This document shows positions 24,986-33,931 of a stretch of DNA of 40,228 nt, in pieces (position 1 is the stretch's first letter; each line of letters starts with the position of its first letter). This stretch comes from Bacteroidales bacterium (GTDB lineage Bacteria; Bacteroidota; Bacteroidia; Bacteroidales; F082). The position numbers were made by a program, and so were the translations under genes. The notes under the pieces are model-generated. The model was not told the origin of the DNA. It worked only from the letters and a program-made list of their open reading frames with translations, and ran no database searches. Location: NCBI GenBank assembly GCA_024400195.1, contig JAKSNC010000015.1, positions 1 to 40,228 on the forward strand, given 5' to 3'.

Positions 24986-25498
24986 TTTTCTGAATATTTC
25001 GTACATCACGATTCCTGCGGAAACCGACACGTTGAGCGAGTGTTTCGTTCCCGCCTGTGGAATCTCAACAGCGCCTTTACAATATGGAAGTGCTTCTTCC
25101 GACACGCCATCGACTTCATTGCCGAAGACGAATGCGCTATTGGGTTTTATATCAAAATCGGCAAGCATGGTGCTTCCTTCGACCTGTTCCACGGCGAAAA
25201 TATCAAATCCTTCGGTTTTCAGCGACTCGCAGGCTTCAGCCGTCGTCTTAAAATAACGCCATTCGACGCTCTCTTCTGCACCGAGGGCTGTCTTGTGAAT
25301 CTCGCGATGCGGAGGACAAGCCGTTATGCCGCACAGATAAAGTTTTGAAATCCTGAAGGCGTCGGCGGTGCGGAAAAACGAGCCTACGTTGTTGAGCGAG
25401 CGCACATTATCTATAACAATCACAACTGGAATCTTCTCGATGGTTCTGTATTCGGACAGTTCCAAACGGTTCAGTTCCAACGTGGTCAGTTTCCTCAT
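24974..25498 (-). CDS. TrmH-family (SpoU) RNA 2'-O-methyltransferase
   Basis: A 174-residue SPOUT-fold methyltransferase. The motifs are IDNVRSLNNVGSFFRTADAF (motif 1), AFVFGNEVDGVSEEAL (motif 2) and EIPQAGTKHSLNVSVSAGIVMYEI (motif 3), together forming the SAM-binding knot. It is short and lacks the extra N-terminal RNA-binding domain of RlmB. The target is a tRNA or rRNA ribose and is not predictable. It lies 9 nt after the DUF5723-like gene in the same orientation. Confidence 0.92.
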   Translation of the reverse strand: MRKLTTLELNRLELSEYRTIEKIPVVIVIDNVRSLNNVGSFFRTADAFRISKLYLCGITACPPHREIHKTALGAEESVEWRYFKTTAEACESLKTEGFDIFAVEQVEGSTMLADFDIKPNSAFVFGNEVDGVSEEALPYCKGAVEIPQAGTKHSLNVSVSAGIVMYEIFRKLFG

Positions 25499-25507
25499 TT
25501 CGAGAAT

Positions 25508-27127
25508 TTATTTTCTTCTTTTATATTCACTATACGACCAGCACACATCATGTTCATTGAGGCAGTGTCCCTTGTATAGATTGAATTTGACGCCGAAGTA
25601 GATGTTTGCGCCGTATGTCTTGCCGATACCTACTATGTTTAAGAGGTTTTGTGTGCCGATGGTGAAGAAGGAATATCTTGCAGACACGCCGAGATAGAGC
25701 CTGTTGTAGTCAATAAACGTTATTGGAACAGTGAGTTCCCAGCGTCGTGTTTCGTATCGCGGAGTCAGTAGCAGTTGTGCGGCGCGCACGACAGAATACT
25801 TCTGTAGTCTTATTGGCTGCATCCAGATGGCACCGACATAGTAGTTGTCTCTCACGTTCCAATCGAACTGCAGACTCAATGCCGTCGGAAGTCCCATAGT
25901 GAAAGAAGTCCCCGTGTTGGAAGCCGTCGAATCGCCATAACAATGATAACTCAGGTCGTTGAAAAAGTCTGTAAGGACGACATCGTCCATTTTCTTCATC
26001 TGGTCTCCGAAGATGATGCTGTTGCTTATTTTTATTGTGTCATCAGATGTGTATCTGCGTGTTGTTGCGTGGCTGTTGAATTTAATGAAGCCGAGGTCAA
26101 CGACGGATACGCCGATTTTCCATTTATAGTCGGTGGACGGATATTCACACGGGCGTTCGTATCTTGTCCTTGTATCTGAGTAGCGTTTTTTAGTGTAAAC
26201 GAATCCTATATCGAAGCCGAAACCTGTCCCACAACTCTTTCCACCAAAACCAAGGGCTTTTTTCATGCTTTTTAGTTTGTCGTGGTAATAGGAAAATCCG
26301 TTATGATCATAGTCGTAGTTATATGCGTAGGCGAACTCGGCATCAACGCTGTTGACATATGTGCTGTCGGCACTTTTGAGGTCGTAGTTTATGTGGTTTT
26401 GCACGTATGCACCACCTGAATATCCCATCAGGTATTTTGCCGTTACGCCAACGTCGAATTTGTCAGTGTATCTGTCATAAACGGTGGCAGAGTAGGCGAG
26501 CCCTATTTCCGACCACTCCAAGGCAGAAACTTTGGTATCTTCCGAAGAATAGTTCTTAAAATACTTGGTTCTCGGTATGCTGTAGTACACGTCTTGTCCA
26601 TCATCCGTAGTCATAACTCCATCCTCATAAAGGGAGAACGACAAAATCTCCGCAACTTCGTATGGAATATTGTCACCACTTAGGTACATGCGGTTGTTGA
26701 ATGTGACTGCAATCGTTTGTCTCGGAGTGATGTTGTACATCATAGAGAAGACGTTGAAGTCAACGCCGGATTTAAACTTTTTGTAATCGGTGCCGCCGCT
26801 AATCTTGAAGGCGTGCTTGTACCACTGGTATCTGTAGAAATTATCGCCGAGGTCATACGACGGCCAATAATCTTTGTTAAAACCATGAAAAACATACTTT
26901 GTGAAGTCAGTGCCTTCCAAATAAAGAAAATTGTTGCTGAAATTGAAACTCGCAGACAGACCGACATCAAAATAAACGTTGGAAGTTGAGAGACCAGCGG
27001 GGTTTACTATGAGTGAACGAGATCCCGAATAATTTGAAAAAGACCCACTTAAATCTTGCGCCGACACGTGTCCAATGCAAACGAACAACGACACAAGCAG
27101 GAAAATATACTGTTTCTTACTAATCAT
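25508..27127 (-). CDS. Outer-membrane beta-barrel protein, DUF5723-like
   Basis: A 539-residue protein starting with a signal peptide (MISKKQYIFLLVSLFVCIGHVSAQ, cleavage after SAQ). The opening SGSRSLIVNPAGLSTSNVYFDVGLSASFNFSNN resembles the DUF5723 group and OmpP1/PorV-type barrels (NPAG motif). The rest alternates polar and aromatic residues as expected for about 14 or more strands and ends with a short charged tail. It has no known enzymatic function. A very good minus-strand promoter is at 27166-27196, and the gene is followed by the methyltransferase gene. Confidence 0.8.
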   Translation of the reverse strand: MISKKQYIFLLVSLFVCIGHVSAQDLSGSFSNYSGSRSLIVNPAGLSTSNVYFDVGLSASFNFSNNFLYLEGTDFTKYVFHGFNKDYWPSYDLGDNFYRYQWYKHAFKISGGTDYKKFKSGVDFNVFSMMYNITPRQTIAVTFNNRMYLSGDNIPYEVAEILSFSLYEDGVMTTDDGQDVYYSIPRTKYFKNYSSEDTKVSALEWSEIGLAYSATVYDRYTDKFDVGVTAKYLMGYSGGAYVQNHINYDLKSADSTYVNSVDAEFAYAYNYDYDHNGFSYYHDKLKSMKKALGFGGKSCGTGFGFDIGFVYTKKRYSDTRTRYERPCEYPSTDYKWKIGVSVVDLGFIKFNSHATTRRYTSDDTIKISNSIIFGDQMKKMDDVVLTDFFNDLSYHCYGDSTASNTGTSFTMGLPTALSLQFDWNVRDNYYVGAIWMQPIRLQKYSVVRAAQLLLTPRYETRRWELTVPITFIDYNRLYLGVSARYSFFTIGTQNLLNIVGIGKTYGANIYFGVKFNLYKGHCLNEHDVCWSYSEYKRRK

Positions 27128-27165
27128 AAAAATGATGCACTAATACCTAATTGAAAAAAACGCCG

Positions 27166-27196
27166 CAAATATAGGGCTTTTTTTTTGTTTTTCAAA
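27166..27196 (-). promoter_or_regulatory. Promoter of the DUF5723-like gene
   Basis: On the minus strand TTTG (27193-27196) and TAtaTTTG (27166-27173) are separated by exactly 19 bp. Transcription would start near 27159, about 32 nt before the ATG at 27127. Confidence 0.75.
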
Positions 27197-27238
27197 AACA
27201 AATGTTCATTTTATTAATGAGAGTTCCGCAATTTCTTT

Positions 27239-27269
27239 TTTGACGTTACCGCAATTTTTTGTATATTTG
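27239..27269 (+). promoter_or_regulatory. Promoter of the tRNA-Leu, tig, clpP, clpX unit
   Basis: TTTG (27239-27242) and TAtaTTTG (27262-27269) are separated by exactly 19 bp. The start point would be near 27276, twelve bases before the tRNA. No other promoter fits in the 21 bp between the tRNA and tig. Confidence 0.8.
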
Positions 27270-27287
27270 CCGCCCGAATTGCAACAC

Positions 27288-27369
27288 GCGGGTGTGGCGT
27301 AATTGGTAGCCGCGTCAGACTTAGGATCTGATGCCGTAAGGCGTGGGGGTTCGAGTCCCTTCATCCGCA
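27288..27369 (+). tRNA. tRNA-Leu (anticodon TAG)
   Basis: The 7-bp acceptor stem gcgggtg/catccgc closes with a G-T pair. The anticodon arm is tcaga-cttagga-tctga with anticodon TAG (reads CUA). A long variable arm (gccgtaaggc region) marks a class II tRNA, and ggttcgagtcc forms the T loop. The discriminator is A at 27369. CCA is not encoded. Transcription is toward tig, whose ATG is 21 bp downstream. Confidence 0.95.
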
Positions 27370-27390
27370 CAATCATAAAAATACTTAATA

Positions 27391-28494
27391 ATGAATACAG
27401 TACAGACTGCAAAAAGCGAACTTATCGCTACAATTCAGGTCAGCATCGCTAAAGCCGATTATCAAGCCGATGTTGACAAAGCTTTGAAAGACTATCAACA
27501 CAAGGCGACAATGCCTGGTTTCCGTCCGGGTAAGGTGCCGTTTGCAATGATAAAGAAGATGTACGGGGCGGCCGTCACCGTTGATGCCCTTAATAAAAAG
27601 GTCTCTGAAGCCCTCAACAAACATATCACTGATAACAAACTCGACATCATGGGTTATCCGCTTCCGGTTTCTGATAAAGTCCAGCCGGCCGACATCGAAA
27701 ATCAAGATTCCGTTGACTTCTTCTTCGAGATAGGTCTCAGACCTCAGTTTGAAGTGAAACTCGACACGATGAAGATCGACAGTTTCGACATTACACCGTC
27801 CGATGCCGAAATAATGAAGACCATCGAAAGTATTCAGAATAATAATAAGGAAGACGATAAGCTTCCCGAACTTGATGATAAACTGTTCGAAAAGATTTTC
27901 CCGACAGCCGGCATTAAAGACCTTGACGCATTCAAGGCTCGCGTCGCCGAAGAGATGAAGAAACAGTATGACGTTGAAGAAGACCGTATGTTCCTCAACC
28001 GTGCCGTCGATATGCTCGTTGAAAATACATCGTTCGATATGCCAGACGAGTTTATGAAACGCTGGCTCGTCGAAAATAGCGAGGGTAAAATCACCGCTGA
28101 AGATGTTGAAAAAAATTACGAAAGCAACTACGCCAAGTCACTCAGATGGCAGCTCGTTGAAGAAGCCGTCGTCAAAGCCAATCCCGAACTCATAATCAAA
28201 GAGGAAGAGACGAAGGCCGCTGCGAGAAAGTACTTCTTCGGTCATACCGACTACGATACTCTCGATGACGAGATGAAGAAACGCATCGATGAGATTGCCG
28301 ACAGCATCCTGAAGAACGACGAACAACGCCAGAGCATCAACAACCGCCTCGCCGACGAGAAACTTACCAAATTCTTTAAGGAACACATGAAAGTTTCGGT
28401 GAAGAAGACTGACTACGAAGGCTTTGTTCAGGCCGTCCTTCCGAAGGACAATACCGAAAAAAAGACTAAGAAAAGCACTAAGAAGGCTGAATAA
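27391..28494 (+). CDS. tig: Trigger factor lacking the PPIase domain
   Basis: Ribosome-bound chaperone for nascent chains. The product is 367 residues, against roughly 430-450 usual. The N-terminal ribosome-binding domain is intact, with the GFRPGKVP signature at residues 43-50. The sequence then runs from [17 protein letters not shown] (about 133-149) directly to [12 protein letters not shown] (about 159-170), which in normal trigger factors lies after the FKBP-type PPIase domain. About 85 residues are therefore missing at the exact domain border. The C-terminal arm domain ([13 protein letters not shown]...) is present and the protein ends in a lysine-rich tail. It heads the clpP-clpX cluster, the usual order in bacteria. 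Confidence 0.93.
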   Translation: MNTVQTAKSELIATIQVSIAKADYQADVDKALKDYQHKATMPGFRPGKVPFAMIKKMYGAAVTVDALNKKVSEALNKHITDNKLDIMGYPLPVSDKVQPADIENQDSVDFFFEIGLRPQFEVKLDTMKIDSFDITPSDAEIMKTIESIQNNNKEDDKLPELDDKLFEKIFPTAGIKDLDAFKARVAEEMKKQYDVEEDRMFLNRAVDMLVENTSFDMPDEFMKRWLVENSEGKITAEDVEKNYESNYAKSLRWQLVEEAVVKANPELIIKEEETKAAARKYFFGHTDYDTLDDEMKKRIDEIADSILKNDEQRQSINNRLADEKLTKFFKEHMKVSVKKTDYEGFVQAVLPKDNTEKKTKKSTKKAE

Positions 28495-28517
28495 CGACAA
28501 ATATAAACAATGTGATT

Positions 28518-29189
28518 ATGAAGAACGAATTTTATAAGTTCGCCACCGGGCATCTCGGTATGAACGGACTCGCTCTTGAGCAGTACGGACAGAAGGTTAC
28601 AGACTATATTTCGCCGACGGTCATCGAGGAAAGACAACTCAATGCCGTCAACATGGACGTGTTCTCGCGCCTCATGATGGACCGCATCATCTTCCTCGGC
28701 GACCAAATCGACGACTATGTGGCCAATGTGATTCAGGCCCAGCTGCTCTTCTTAGAGTCTGCCGACCCGAAACGCGACATTCAGATTTATGTCAATTCCC
28801 CTGGCGGCTCTGTCTATGCAGGCCTCGGTATATATGATACTATGCAGTTCGTCAGTCCCGATGTTGCCACGATATGCACCGGACTTGCAGCTTCTATGGC
28901 GGCAGTCCTCCTTTGCGCCGGCGCTAAGGGTAAACGCTCCGCACTGAAACACTCGCGCATAATGATTCATCAGCCTATGGGCGGCGTTCAGGGACAGGCA
29001 ACAGACATCGAGATAACGGCACGCGAGATTCAGGTCTTGAAGAAAGAACTTTACGAAATTATCGCCGAACACAGCGGACAGCCTTTCGATAAAGTGTGGG
29101 CCGACTCCGATCGCGACCATTGGATGACATCAATGGAGGCCAAGGAATACGGCATGATTGACGAAGTGCTCATCAAAAACAACAAATAG
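28518..29189 (+). CDS. clpP: ATP-dependent Clp protease proteolytic subunit
   Basis: Serine peptidase that forms the degradation chamber docking to ClpX. The product is 223 residues from ATG 28518 ([14 protein letters not shown]); a GTG two codons earlier is less likely, and an ATG at 28510 is followed immediately by a stop. The catalytic Ser lies in [17 protein letters not shown], the His in IMIHQPMGG, and the Asp further on in the [17 protein letters not shown] region. The fold segment [20 protein letters not shown] is intact. It begins 23 nt after tig. Confidence 0.96.
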   Translation: MKNEFYKFATGHLGMNGLALEQYGQKVTDYISPTVIEERQLNAVNMDVFSRLMMDRIIFLGDQIDDYVANVIQAQLLFLESADPKRDIQIYVNSPGGSVYAGLGIYDTMQFVSPDVATICTGLAASMAAVLLCAGAKGKRSALKHSRIMIHQPMGGVQGQATDIEITAREIQVLKKELYEIIAEHSGQPFDKVWADSDRDHWMTSMEAKEYGMIDEVLIKNNK

Positions 29190-29212
29190 AAAAACATCGT
29201 TCGGATCTGCCT

Positions 29213-30436
29213 ATGGCCAAAAAGAAACAAGAGGAACAGTTTTGCGCGTTTTGCGGAAGAAGTGCTAACGAAGTGAACCTCCTGATGTCGGGCCTCGTTG
29301 CCAACATCTGTGACGATTGTGCGAAACAGGCCTATCTCGTCGTAGAGAAGAATCAAAAGCCTGTCGAAAAAATAAAGGAAGGCGATTTCAGGCTCTTCAA
29401 GCCGAGAGAGATAAAGAATTTCCTCGACCAGTATGTCATAGGTCAGGACGATGCCAAGAAAATTCTATCTGTTGCGGTCTATAATCATTACAAACGTATC
29501 AGCCAAAAGACGCAGAATGATGTCGAGATAGAGAAGTCGAACGTCATACTCGTTGGAGAGACCGGTACAGGTAAGACTCTGTTAGCCAAGACGATAGCGC
29601 GAATGCTCAACGTTCCTTTCGCCATCGCCGACGCCACCGTGCTGACAGAGGCCGGATATGTCGGTGAAGATGTCGAAAACATCCTCGTCAAACTGCTGCA
29701 GGCCGCCGATTATAACGTGGCCGCCGCCGAACACGGTATCGTCTTTATTGATGAGATAGATAAGATTGCACGCAAGACCGACAACCCGAGCATCACCCGC
29801 GATGTGTCGGGCGAAGGTGTTCAACAGGCCATGCTCAAACTTCTTGAAGGCACTATCGTCAACGTGCCGCCAAAAGGAGGCCGCAAACATCCCGACCAAG
29901 ATTTTGTGCAGATAAATACGAAGGATATACTCTTCATAGCCGGAGGCGCATTCGACGGAATAAACAACATCATTGCGGCCAGAGTCGGGACACAGGCTAT
30001 CGGCTACGGCTCGTACGGCAAATACGAAATCGACCGCGACAACCTATTGCAGTATATAACGCCCGCCGACATTAAGAAATTCGGACTCATCCCCGAGATT
30101 GTCGGACGTTTTCCCATCCTCACTTACCTTAACCCACTCGACAGAGGCACGTTGCGTCGCATTCTCACTGAACCGAAAAACAGCCTCGTGAAACAGTTCG
30201 TGAAGTTGTTCGATATGGACGGCATAAAATTGAGTTTTGAAGACGAGGTGCTTGACTTCATCGTCGATAAGAGCATCGAATTTAGGCTCGGAGCCCGTGG
30301 ACTGCGCTCTATCGTGGAGGCAGTCCTCAACGACGCGATGTTCGACATGCCTTCGGAAGAGGATAAAAAGGAACTCGTCATCACGAAGGCATACGCCGAA
30401 GAGAAAATCGACAAAGAACTGAGAAATAATTTCTAA
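29213..30436 (+). CDS. clpX: ATP-dependent Clp protease ATP-binding subunit ClpX
   Basis: AAA+ unfoldase that feeds substrates, including tmRNA-tagged proteins, to ClpP. The product is 407 residues. The N-terminal zinc-binding domain has [11 protein letters not shown] and ICDDC. The Walker A motif is [15 protein letters not shown], Walker B is [13 protein letters not shown], and sensor 2 lies in [13 protein letters not shown]. The pore and substrate segments [11 protein letters not shown] and [10 protein letters not shown] are normal. It follows clpP by 23 nt and ends 8 nt before the repeat island B. Confidence 0.97.
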   Translation: MAKKKQEEQFCAFCGRSANEVNLLMSGLVANICDDCAKQAYLVVEKNQKPVEKIKEGDFRLFKPREIKNFLDQYVIGQDDAKKILSVAVYNHYKRISQKTQNDVEIEKSNVILVGETGTGKTLLAKTIARMLNVPFAIADATVLTEAGYVGEDVENILVKLLQAADYNVAAAEHGIVFIDEIDKIARKTDNPSITRDVSGEGVQQAMLKLLEGTIVNVPPKGGRKHPDQDFVQINTKDILFIAGGAFDGINNIIAARVGTQAIGYGSYGKYEIDRDNLLQYITPADIKKFGLIPEIVGRFPILTYLNPLDRGTLRRILTEPKNSLVKQFVKLFDMDGIKLSFEDEVLDFIVDKSIEFRLGARGLRSIVEAVLNDAMFDMPSEEDKKELVITKAYAEEKIDKELRNNF

Positions 30437-30444
30437 CTGACGAC

Positions 30445-30478
30445 GTCATTGTGAGCGACCGCAGGGAGTCGAACAATC
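30445..30478. repeat. Dispersed 34-bp repeat, fourth copy
   Basis: Identical to the copies at 1044-1077 and 1105-1138, in the same orientation, and again directly followed by the tcgtaat-type arrays. It starts 8 bp after the clpX stop. Confidence 0.9.
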
Positions 30479-30675
30479 ATCAGCACGACAAGTTTAATTC
30501 GTAATTCGTAATGTTGAATGCGAAATGTTTTTAGACCTTAGACCTTCGACATTAAACGGTTAAGGGAGGTCAAGAAAGTAAAGAGAGGTCAAGAAGTTCA
30601 GACGTTCTGAAGTCAAGAGGTCAAAAAGTCAAAAGGGTCAAAAACTCACAGCTCACAGGTTTGAAGGGTTCGAGA
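30479..30675. repeat. Composite 7/8-bp tandem-repeat island B
   Basis: This island has the same order of elements as island A at 1139-1330: cgacaagttta lead-in, taattcg heptamers, agacctt/cgacatt heptamers, aaacggtta, gtaaagagaggtcaagaagt, the ttcaga-cgt-tctgaa inverted repeat (30597-30611), gtcaaaa octamers and heptamers, then ctcacag units. Individual copy numbers differ from island A. It fills the convergent gap between clpX and the ComEA-like gene. Confidence 0.85.
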
Positions 30676-30679
30676 GTTT

Positions 30680-31405
30680 TTAAAATTCGATGTAAGGCTT
30701 CAGGTTTTCGTTTTTCCTGCCGATGATTTCGCAAAGTGAATCCCACGAGGTTATGATGCCGCGTTTCTCGCGGTAGTTTACGATTTTTTTTACATCATCA
30801 TAGTCGAGATAGGGATGTCGTAGCAGGTCGCGGAAGGCACTTGTGTTAACGTTTGTCTTTAGTATGGCCGCCGTGTCGATGGTGATGTGTTTTTCAAACT
30901 GTTTGAGGCGTGCGGTGTCAAGTCCATATACTTCTAAGAGTTGTGACGTGTTGGTAAAGCCGCCGAGTTTGCCGCGGTATTCTACAATCCTTCGTGCGAA
31001 TGTCGGTCCTATGCCTGGCAGCGTTGCAAACTCGGCGGTGTCGGCGACGTTGATTTCGACGATGGCAATCTCCTTGACAAAACTCTTCGTCTTCGCCTCC
31101 GCCTTTTCTTCCTTCTTGCGATATGAAGTCTCCTGCCTGTATGAGGCTTTCGCATATCGCGCGTTCCGTATTGAGTCGTAATGCAGCTTCCGCAACGAAT
31201 CCTGCGCGGCGCGCAAACGCCTGACACTATCAAGGGCGGCGTCTCGAGCACAGAGAATAGAGTCTAAGTTGTGAATGACGGAAGCGCGCCGCGCAGTCGG
31301 CCTGATGATGAAAATGTTGATACATATAGTTGTGATTATCAATAATAATAAGATAATTATGGCGACTTTTTCACCACGCGAAAAAAATAAAAAATTCTTG
31401 TTCAT
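30680..31405 (-). CDS. ComEA-like helix-hairpin-helix protein
   Basis: A 241-residue protein from ATG 31405 (MNKNFLFFSRGEK); an ATG at 31447 adds 14 residues but lies too close to the predicted transcript start. One membrane helix (about 13-35) anchors it. A charged helical stretch follows, and then two helix-hairpin-helix regions: FATLPGIGPTFARRIVEYRGKLGGF and LDYDDVKKIVNYREKRGI. In ComEA such domains bind double-stranded DNA during uptake; whether this one serves DNA uptake is unproven. A -7 box (TAtcTTTG on minus, 31461-31468) lies upstream, with its -33 position inside a heptamer array. Confidence 0.82.
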   Translation of the reverse strand: MNKNFLFFSRGEKVAIIILLLLIITTICINIFIIRPTARRASVIHNLDSILCARDAALDSVRRLRAAQDSLRKLHYDSIRNARYAKASYRQETSYRKKEEKAEAKTKSFVKEIAIVEINVADTAEFATLPGIGPTFARRIVEYRGKLGGFTNTSQLLEVYGLDTARLKQFEKHITIDTAAILKTNVNTSAFRDLLRHPYLDYDDVKKIVNYREKRGIITSWDSLCEIIGRKNENLKPYIEF

Positions 31406-31460
31406 AGGTTCTTTTTTGGTTTTTGATATAGACAAAAGACGATTCACGCCCTTAACGCTG

Positions 31461-31468
31461 CAAAGATA
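31461..31468 (-). promoter_or_regulatory. Promoter -7 element for the ComEA-like gene
   Basis: CAAAGATA on plus reads TAtcTTTG on minus. The -33 position falls within the gaagata repeats and has no TTTG match. The implied start near 31454 supports translation from ATG 31405. Confidence 0.5.
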
Positions 31469-31479
31469 AGGATTTTTTT

Positions 31480-31672
31480 AGAAGATAGAAGATAGAAGTT
31501 AGAATATAGAAGGGCTTGCGGTTTTGTTGTCGAGGGTCGAGAGTCAAAGGTCAAAAGTCAAAGGTCCAAAGTCAAAGGTTCAAAGTCAAAAAGTCAAAAT
31601 ATCAAATTGTCAAATTGTCAAATTGTCAAAAAGTCAAAACATTAACAGCTCACAGCTCACAGTCGAGATTCA
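31480..31672. repeat. Composite tandem-repeat island C
   Basis: The first part is gaagata/gaagtta heptamers (31480-31513), the same family as the array inside the dcw operon. A long run of gtcaaag/gtcaaaa units follows (about 31530-31640), starting as 7-mers and shifting to 8-mers such as gtcaaatt, and then agctcac heptamers. It ends 2 bp before the stop of the transporter gene. There is no gene or clear terminator in it. Confidence 0.9.
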
Positions 31673-31673
31673 T

Positions 31674-33020
31674 TTAATCTAATATTTTTTTAACGAAAAT
31701 GATGATGATGGCTATCGGTGCCACGTATTTTATGACGAAATAGACCAAATCGTTGAAGAGGCTTCGTATGGTGCCGCCGCTGCTGAGTTCGTCGATGGTA
31801 TCGGCCTTCTTCATCTTCCAGCCGACGAATAAAACAACAAGCATTCCACTAATTATCATTAAATAATTGGCAGTAATCATATCAAGACAATCAAACAATG
31901 TTTCGCCGCAGATTTTGAGCGTCGAATGTTCGTTGAGACTCATCGTTACAAAGATTCCAAAAACGATTGATACAATAAGCGTTAACAATGTTGCGTTTCT
32001 TCTTCTGAAAGAATGTTCTTCGACAAGATAAGCTACCACGACTTCAAACAGCGAGATGAGCGAAGTGATGGATGCTATCGCGAGAAGGACGAAGAATATC
32101 AGACAGAAGAAATATCCGCCGTGCATCTGTCCGAAAAGCATTGGCAGTGTGTTGAAAACGAGTCCGGGACCGGCTGTCGGTGTGATGCCGAACGCCATCG
32201 CCGCCGGGAAAATTATCATTCCGGCGATGAATGCGACCATCGTATCACAAATGCATATCGACACAGCCGATGATACGAGATTGTCTTTTTTGCTTATGTA
32301 TGACCCGTATGTTATCATCGTGCCCATTCCTATACTCAGCGAGAAAAAGACCTGACCGAGGGCACTAATGATGACGTCCACATTGATTTTTGAGAAATCG
32401 GGCTTGAGAAAGAATGCCAGTCCTTCTCCGGCACCATTGAGTGTCAGCGATCTGACTAACAAAATAAGCAGAATGACGAGAAGAATAGGCATCATTATTT
32501 TAGAACCTTTTTCAATGCCTTTCTGGACACCTAAAATGATAATCACCGCCGTCATGATGATAAAAAGAGCTTGGCAGAGATAAGGTCTCCAAGAACTGTT
32601 AATCAATGCGTTGAAGTTCGCGTTCATCGTTTCGAGGTTGTCACCGCGAATGTTGTCGAATACTGAACGGCAGATATAGTCCAAAGTCCAGCCCGATACC
32701 GTGCTGTAAAACGTTATGATGGTAAAGGCCGTGACGACTCCGGCGAAACCGACTGCAGGCCATGCCGTTTTTGGCGCGAGTTTTTTGAAGGAACCGACGG
32801 CGTTCTTCGCAGCCCTGCGGCCGATGATGAACTCGGCAACAATCAACGATACGCCGAGAAGTAACAATATCAGCAGATATATTAGCAGAAATGCACCGCC
32901 ACCGTTGTTGCCGGCGACAATTGGGAAACGGTATATGTTGCCTAATCCCACCGCAGAACCGGCAGCCGCCGCAACAACTCCTATTTTCGACCCGAATTTT
33001 TCACGATTTGTATTCTCCAT
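31674..33020 (-). CDS. Sodium-dependent transporter, NSS/SNF family
   Basis: A 448-residue secondary transporter that uses the sodium gradient to import amino acids or related amines. The N-terminal SKIGVVAAAAGSAVGLGNIYRFPIVAGNNGGGAFLLIY is the family's first membrane helix with its sodium and substrate site. About eleven to twelve hydrophobic segments follow. Bacterial NSS members such as LeuT and MhsT carry amino acids; the substrate here cannot be told. It is the third gene after the deacetylase-like and FemAB-like genes, 5 nt behind the latter. Confidence 0.93.
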   Translation of the reverse strand: MENTNREKFGSKIGVVAAAAGSAVGLGNIYRFPIVAGNNGGGAFLLIYLLILLLLGVSLIVAEFIIGRRAAKNAVGSFKKLAPKTAWPAVGFAGVVTAFTIITFYSTVSGWTLDYICRSVFDNIRGDNLETMNANFNALINSSWRPYLCQALFIIMTAVIIILGVQKGIEKGSKIMMPILLVILLILLVRSLTLNGAGEGLAFFLKPDFSKINVDVIISALGQVFFSLSIGMGTMITYGSYISKKDNLVSSAVSICICDTMVAFIAGMIIFPAAMAFGITPTAGPGLVFNTLPMLFGQMHGGYFFCLIFFVLLAIASITSLISLFEVVVAYLVEEHSFRRRNATLLTLIVSIVFGIFVTMSLNEHSTLKICGETLFDCLDMITANYLMIISGMLVVLFVGWKMKKADTIDELSSGGTIRSLFNDLVYFVIKYVAPIAIIIIFVKKILD

Positions 33021-33025
33021 AATGA

Positions 33026-33931
33026 TTATTTTGTATTTAACTTCTTGTTTATCAATATTTTGGTAATAAATCTTCCTCTATTCGCCTTCAATTCCGGATA
33101 TAAGACGGCGCGTCCTCCAAATCCCAAGTAGAATCTTGCGAGATTGTCGTCATCACTTCCTTCAAAATCCAAAATCTTACCCGTTCCGGCGTATTTCTCC
33201 ACAACGGCATCGAGAATCAGGGCAAGAAGGTGCATGTTTTTTCCGACCTCACTGCATCCCGAGAAAATAAAGGTTATTCGGTTGCCGAACTCTAAAAAAC
33301 ACGCGCCCGCCTCAACGTTTTCGCCGACTTTTGCACCGATGACGAAGGCAAACGGCAGACGTTTAACGACGGCATATTCGGCATCGCCCCAATGTGTAAC
33401 GCTTTTTCCCCGGTTTTCTCTGAAAAGATTGATAATAACTTCAGTATCAATGTCGTAAATCAATTCAACATTATTGTTTTCGGCCTGTTTGATGTTGCGT
33501 TTCAGGTTGTTGTGATAGTTTTCGCGCAACGTCGAGGCATCATCACTCAGAGGTAAAATGATATTGCGGTGATTTACAGTGTTTTTCAGTCCATCGAAGA
33601 GATTTCCTTCGTTCAGGCGCAGCGATATGGCTTTGAATTTGTCCGGGATGTTTTCGATGAATCTGTTTATATCATTGATGTTCAATTCTTTTGATGAGAA
33701 GATTCCGAGTTGTTGGACGAAGAACGGCGTGAAGAGATATGATATACGGAATTTGCGTTTCGACGGTAGCGGCATAACGGCTTCGTAATCATCACTGACG
33801 AGGGCTTCCCATTGCGGATGAACGATGTCTAAATAATGCGAGAGCGCATAGACATTGCCGTTGGCGGATTTCTTGACGCACTCGTCCCAGCGGGTTTTGT
33901 CGATGTCGATATGTTTCAGAAACCTTATCAT
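33026..33931 (-). CDS. FemAB/GNAT-like acyltransferase
   Basis: A 301-residue protein. Features resembling the FemAB/BioF2-like GNAT superfamily are the N-terminal RWDECVKKSANGNVYALSHYLDIV, the middle LRENYHNNLKRNIKQAENNNVELIY (N-Lx-Rx-I-A pattern before the second GNAT half), and later AGACFLEFGNRITFIFSGCSEVGKNMHLLALILDAVVEKYAGTGKILDFEGSDDDNLARFYLGFGG. Relatives attach aminoacyl or acyl groups to cell-wall or surface glycans, but the substrate here is unknown. It overlaps the deacetylase-like gene by 4 nt, implying linked expression. Confidence 0.75.
   Translation of the reverse strand: MIRFLKHIDIDKTRWDECVKKSANGNVYALSHYLDIVHPQWEALVSDDYEAVMPLPSKRKFRISYLFTPFFVQQLGIFSSKELNINDINRFIENIPDKFKAISLRLNEGNLFDGLKNTVNHRNIILPLSDDASTLRENYHNNLKRNIKQAENNNVELIYDIDTEVIINLFRENRGKSVTHWGDAEYAVVKRLPFAFVIGAKVGENVEAGACFLEFGNRITFIFSGCSEVGKNMHLLALILDAVVEKYAGTGKILDFEGSDDDNLARFYLGFGGRAVLYPELKANRGRFITKILINKKLNTK

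Noticed and set aside
31480-31672. CRISPR array
   Set aside because: The units are 7-8 bp with no unique spacers and no cas genes in the window.
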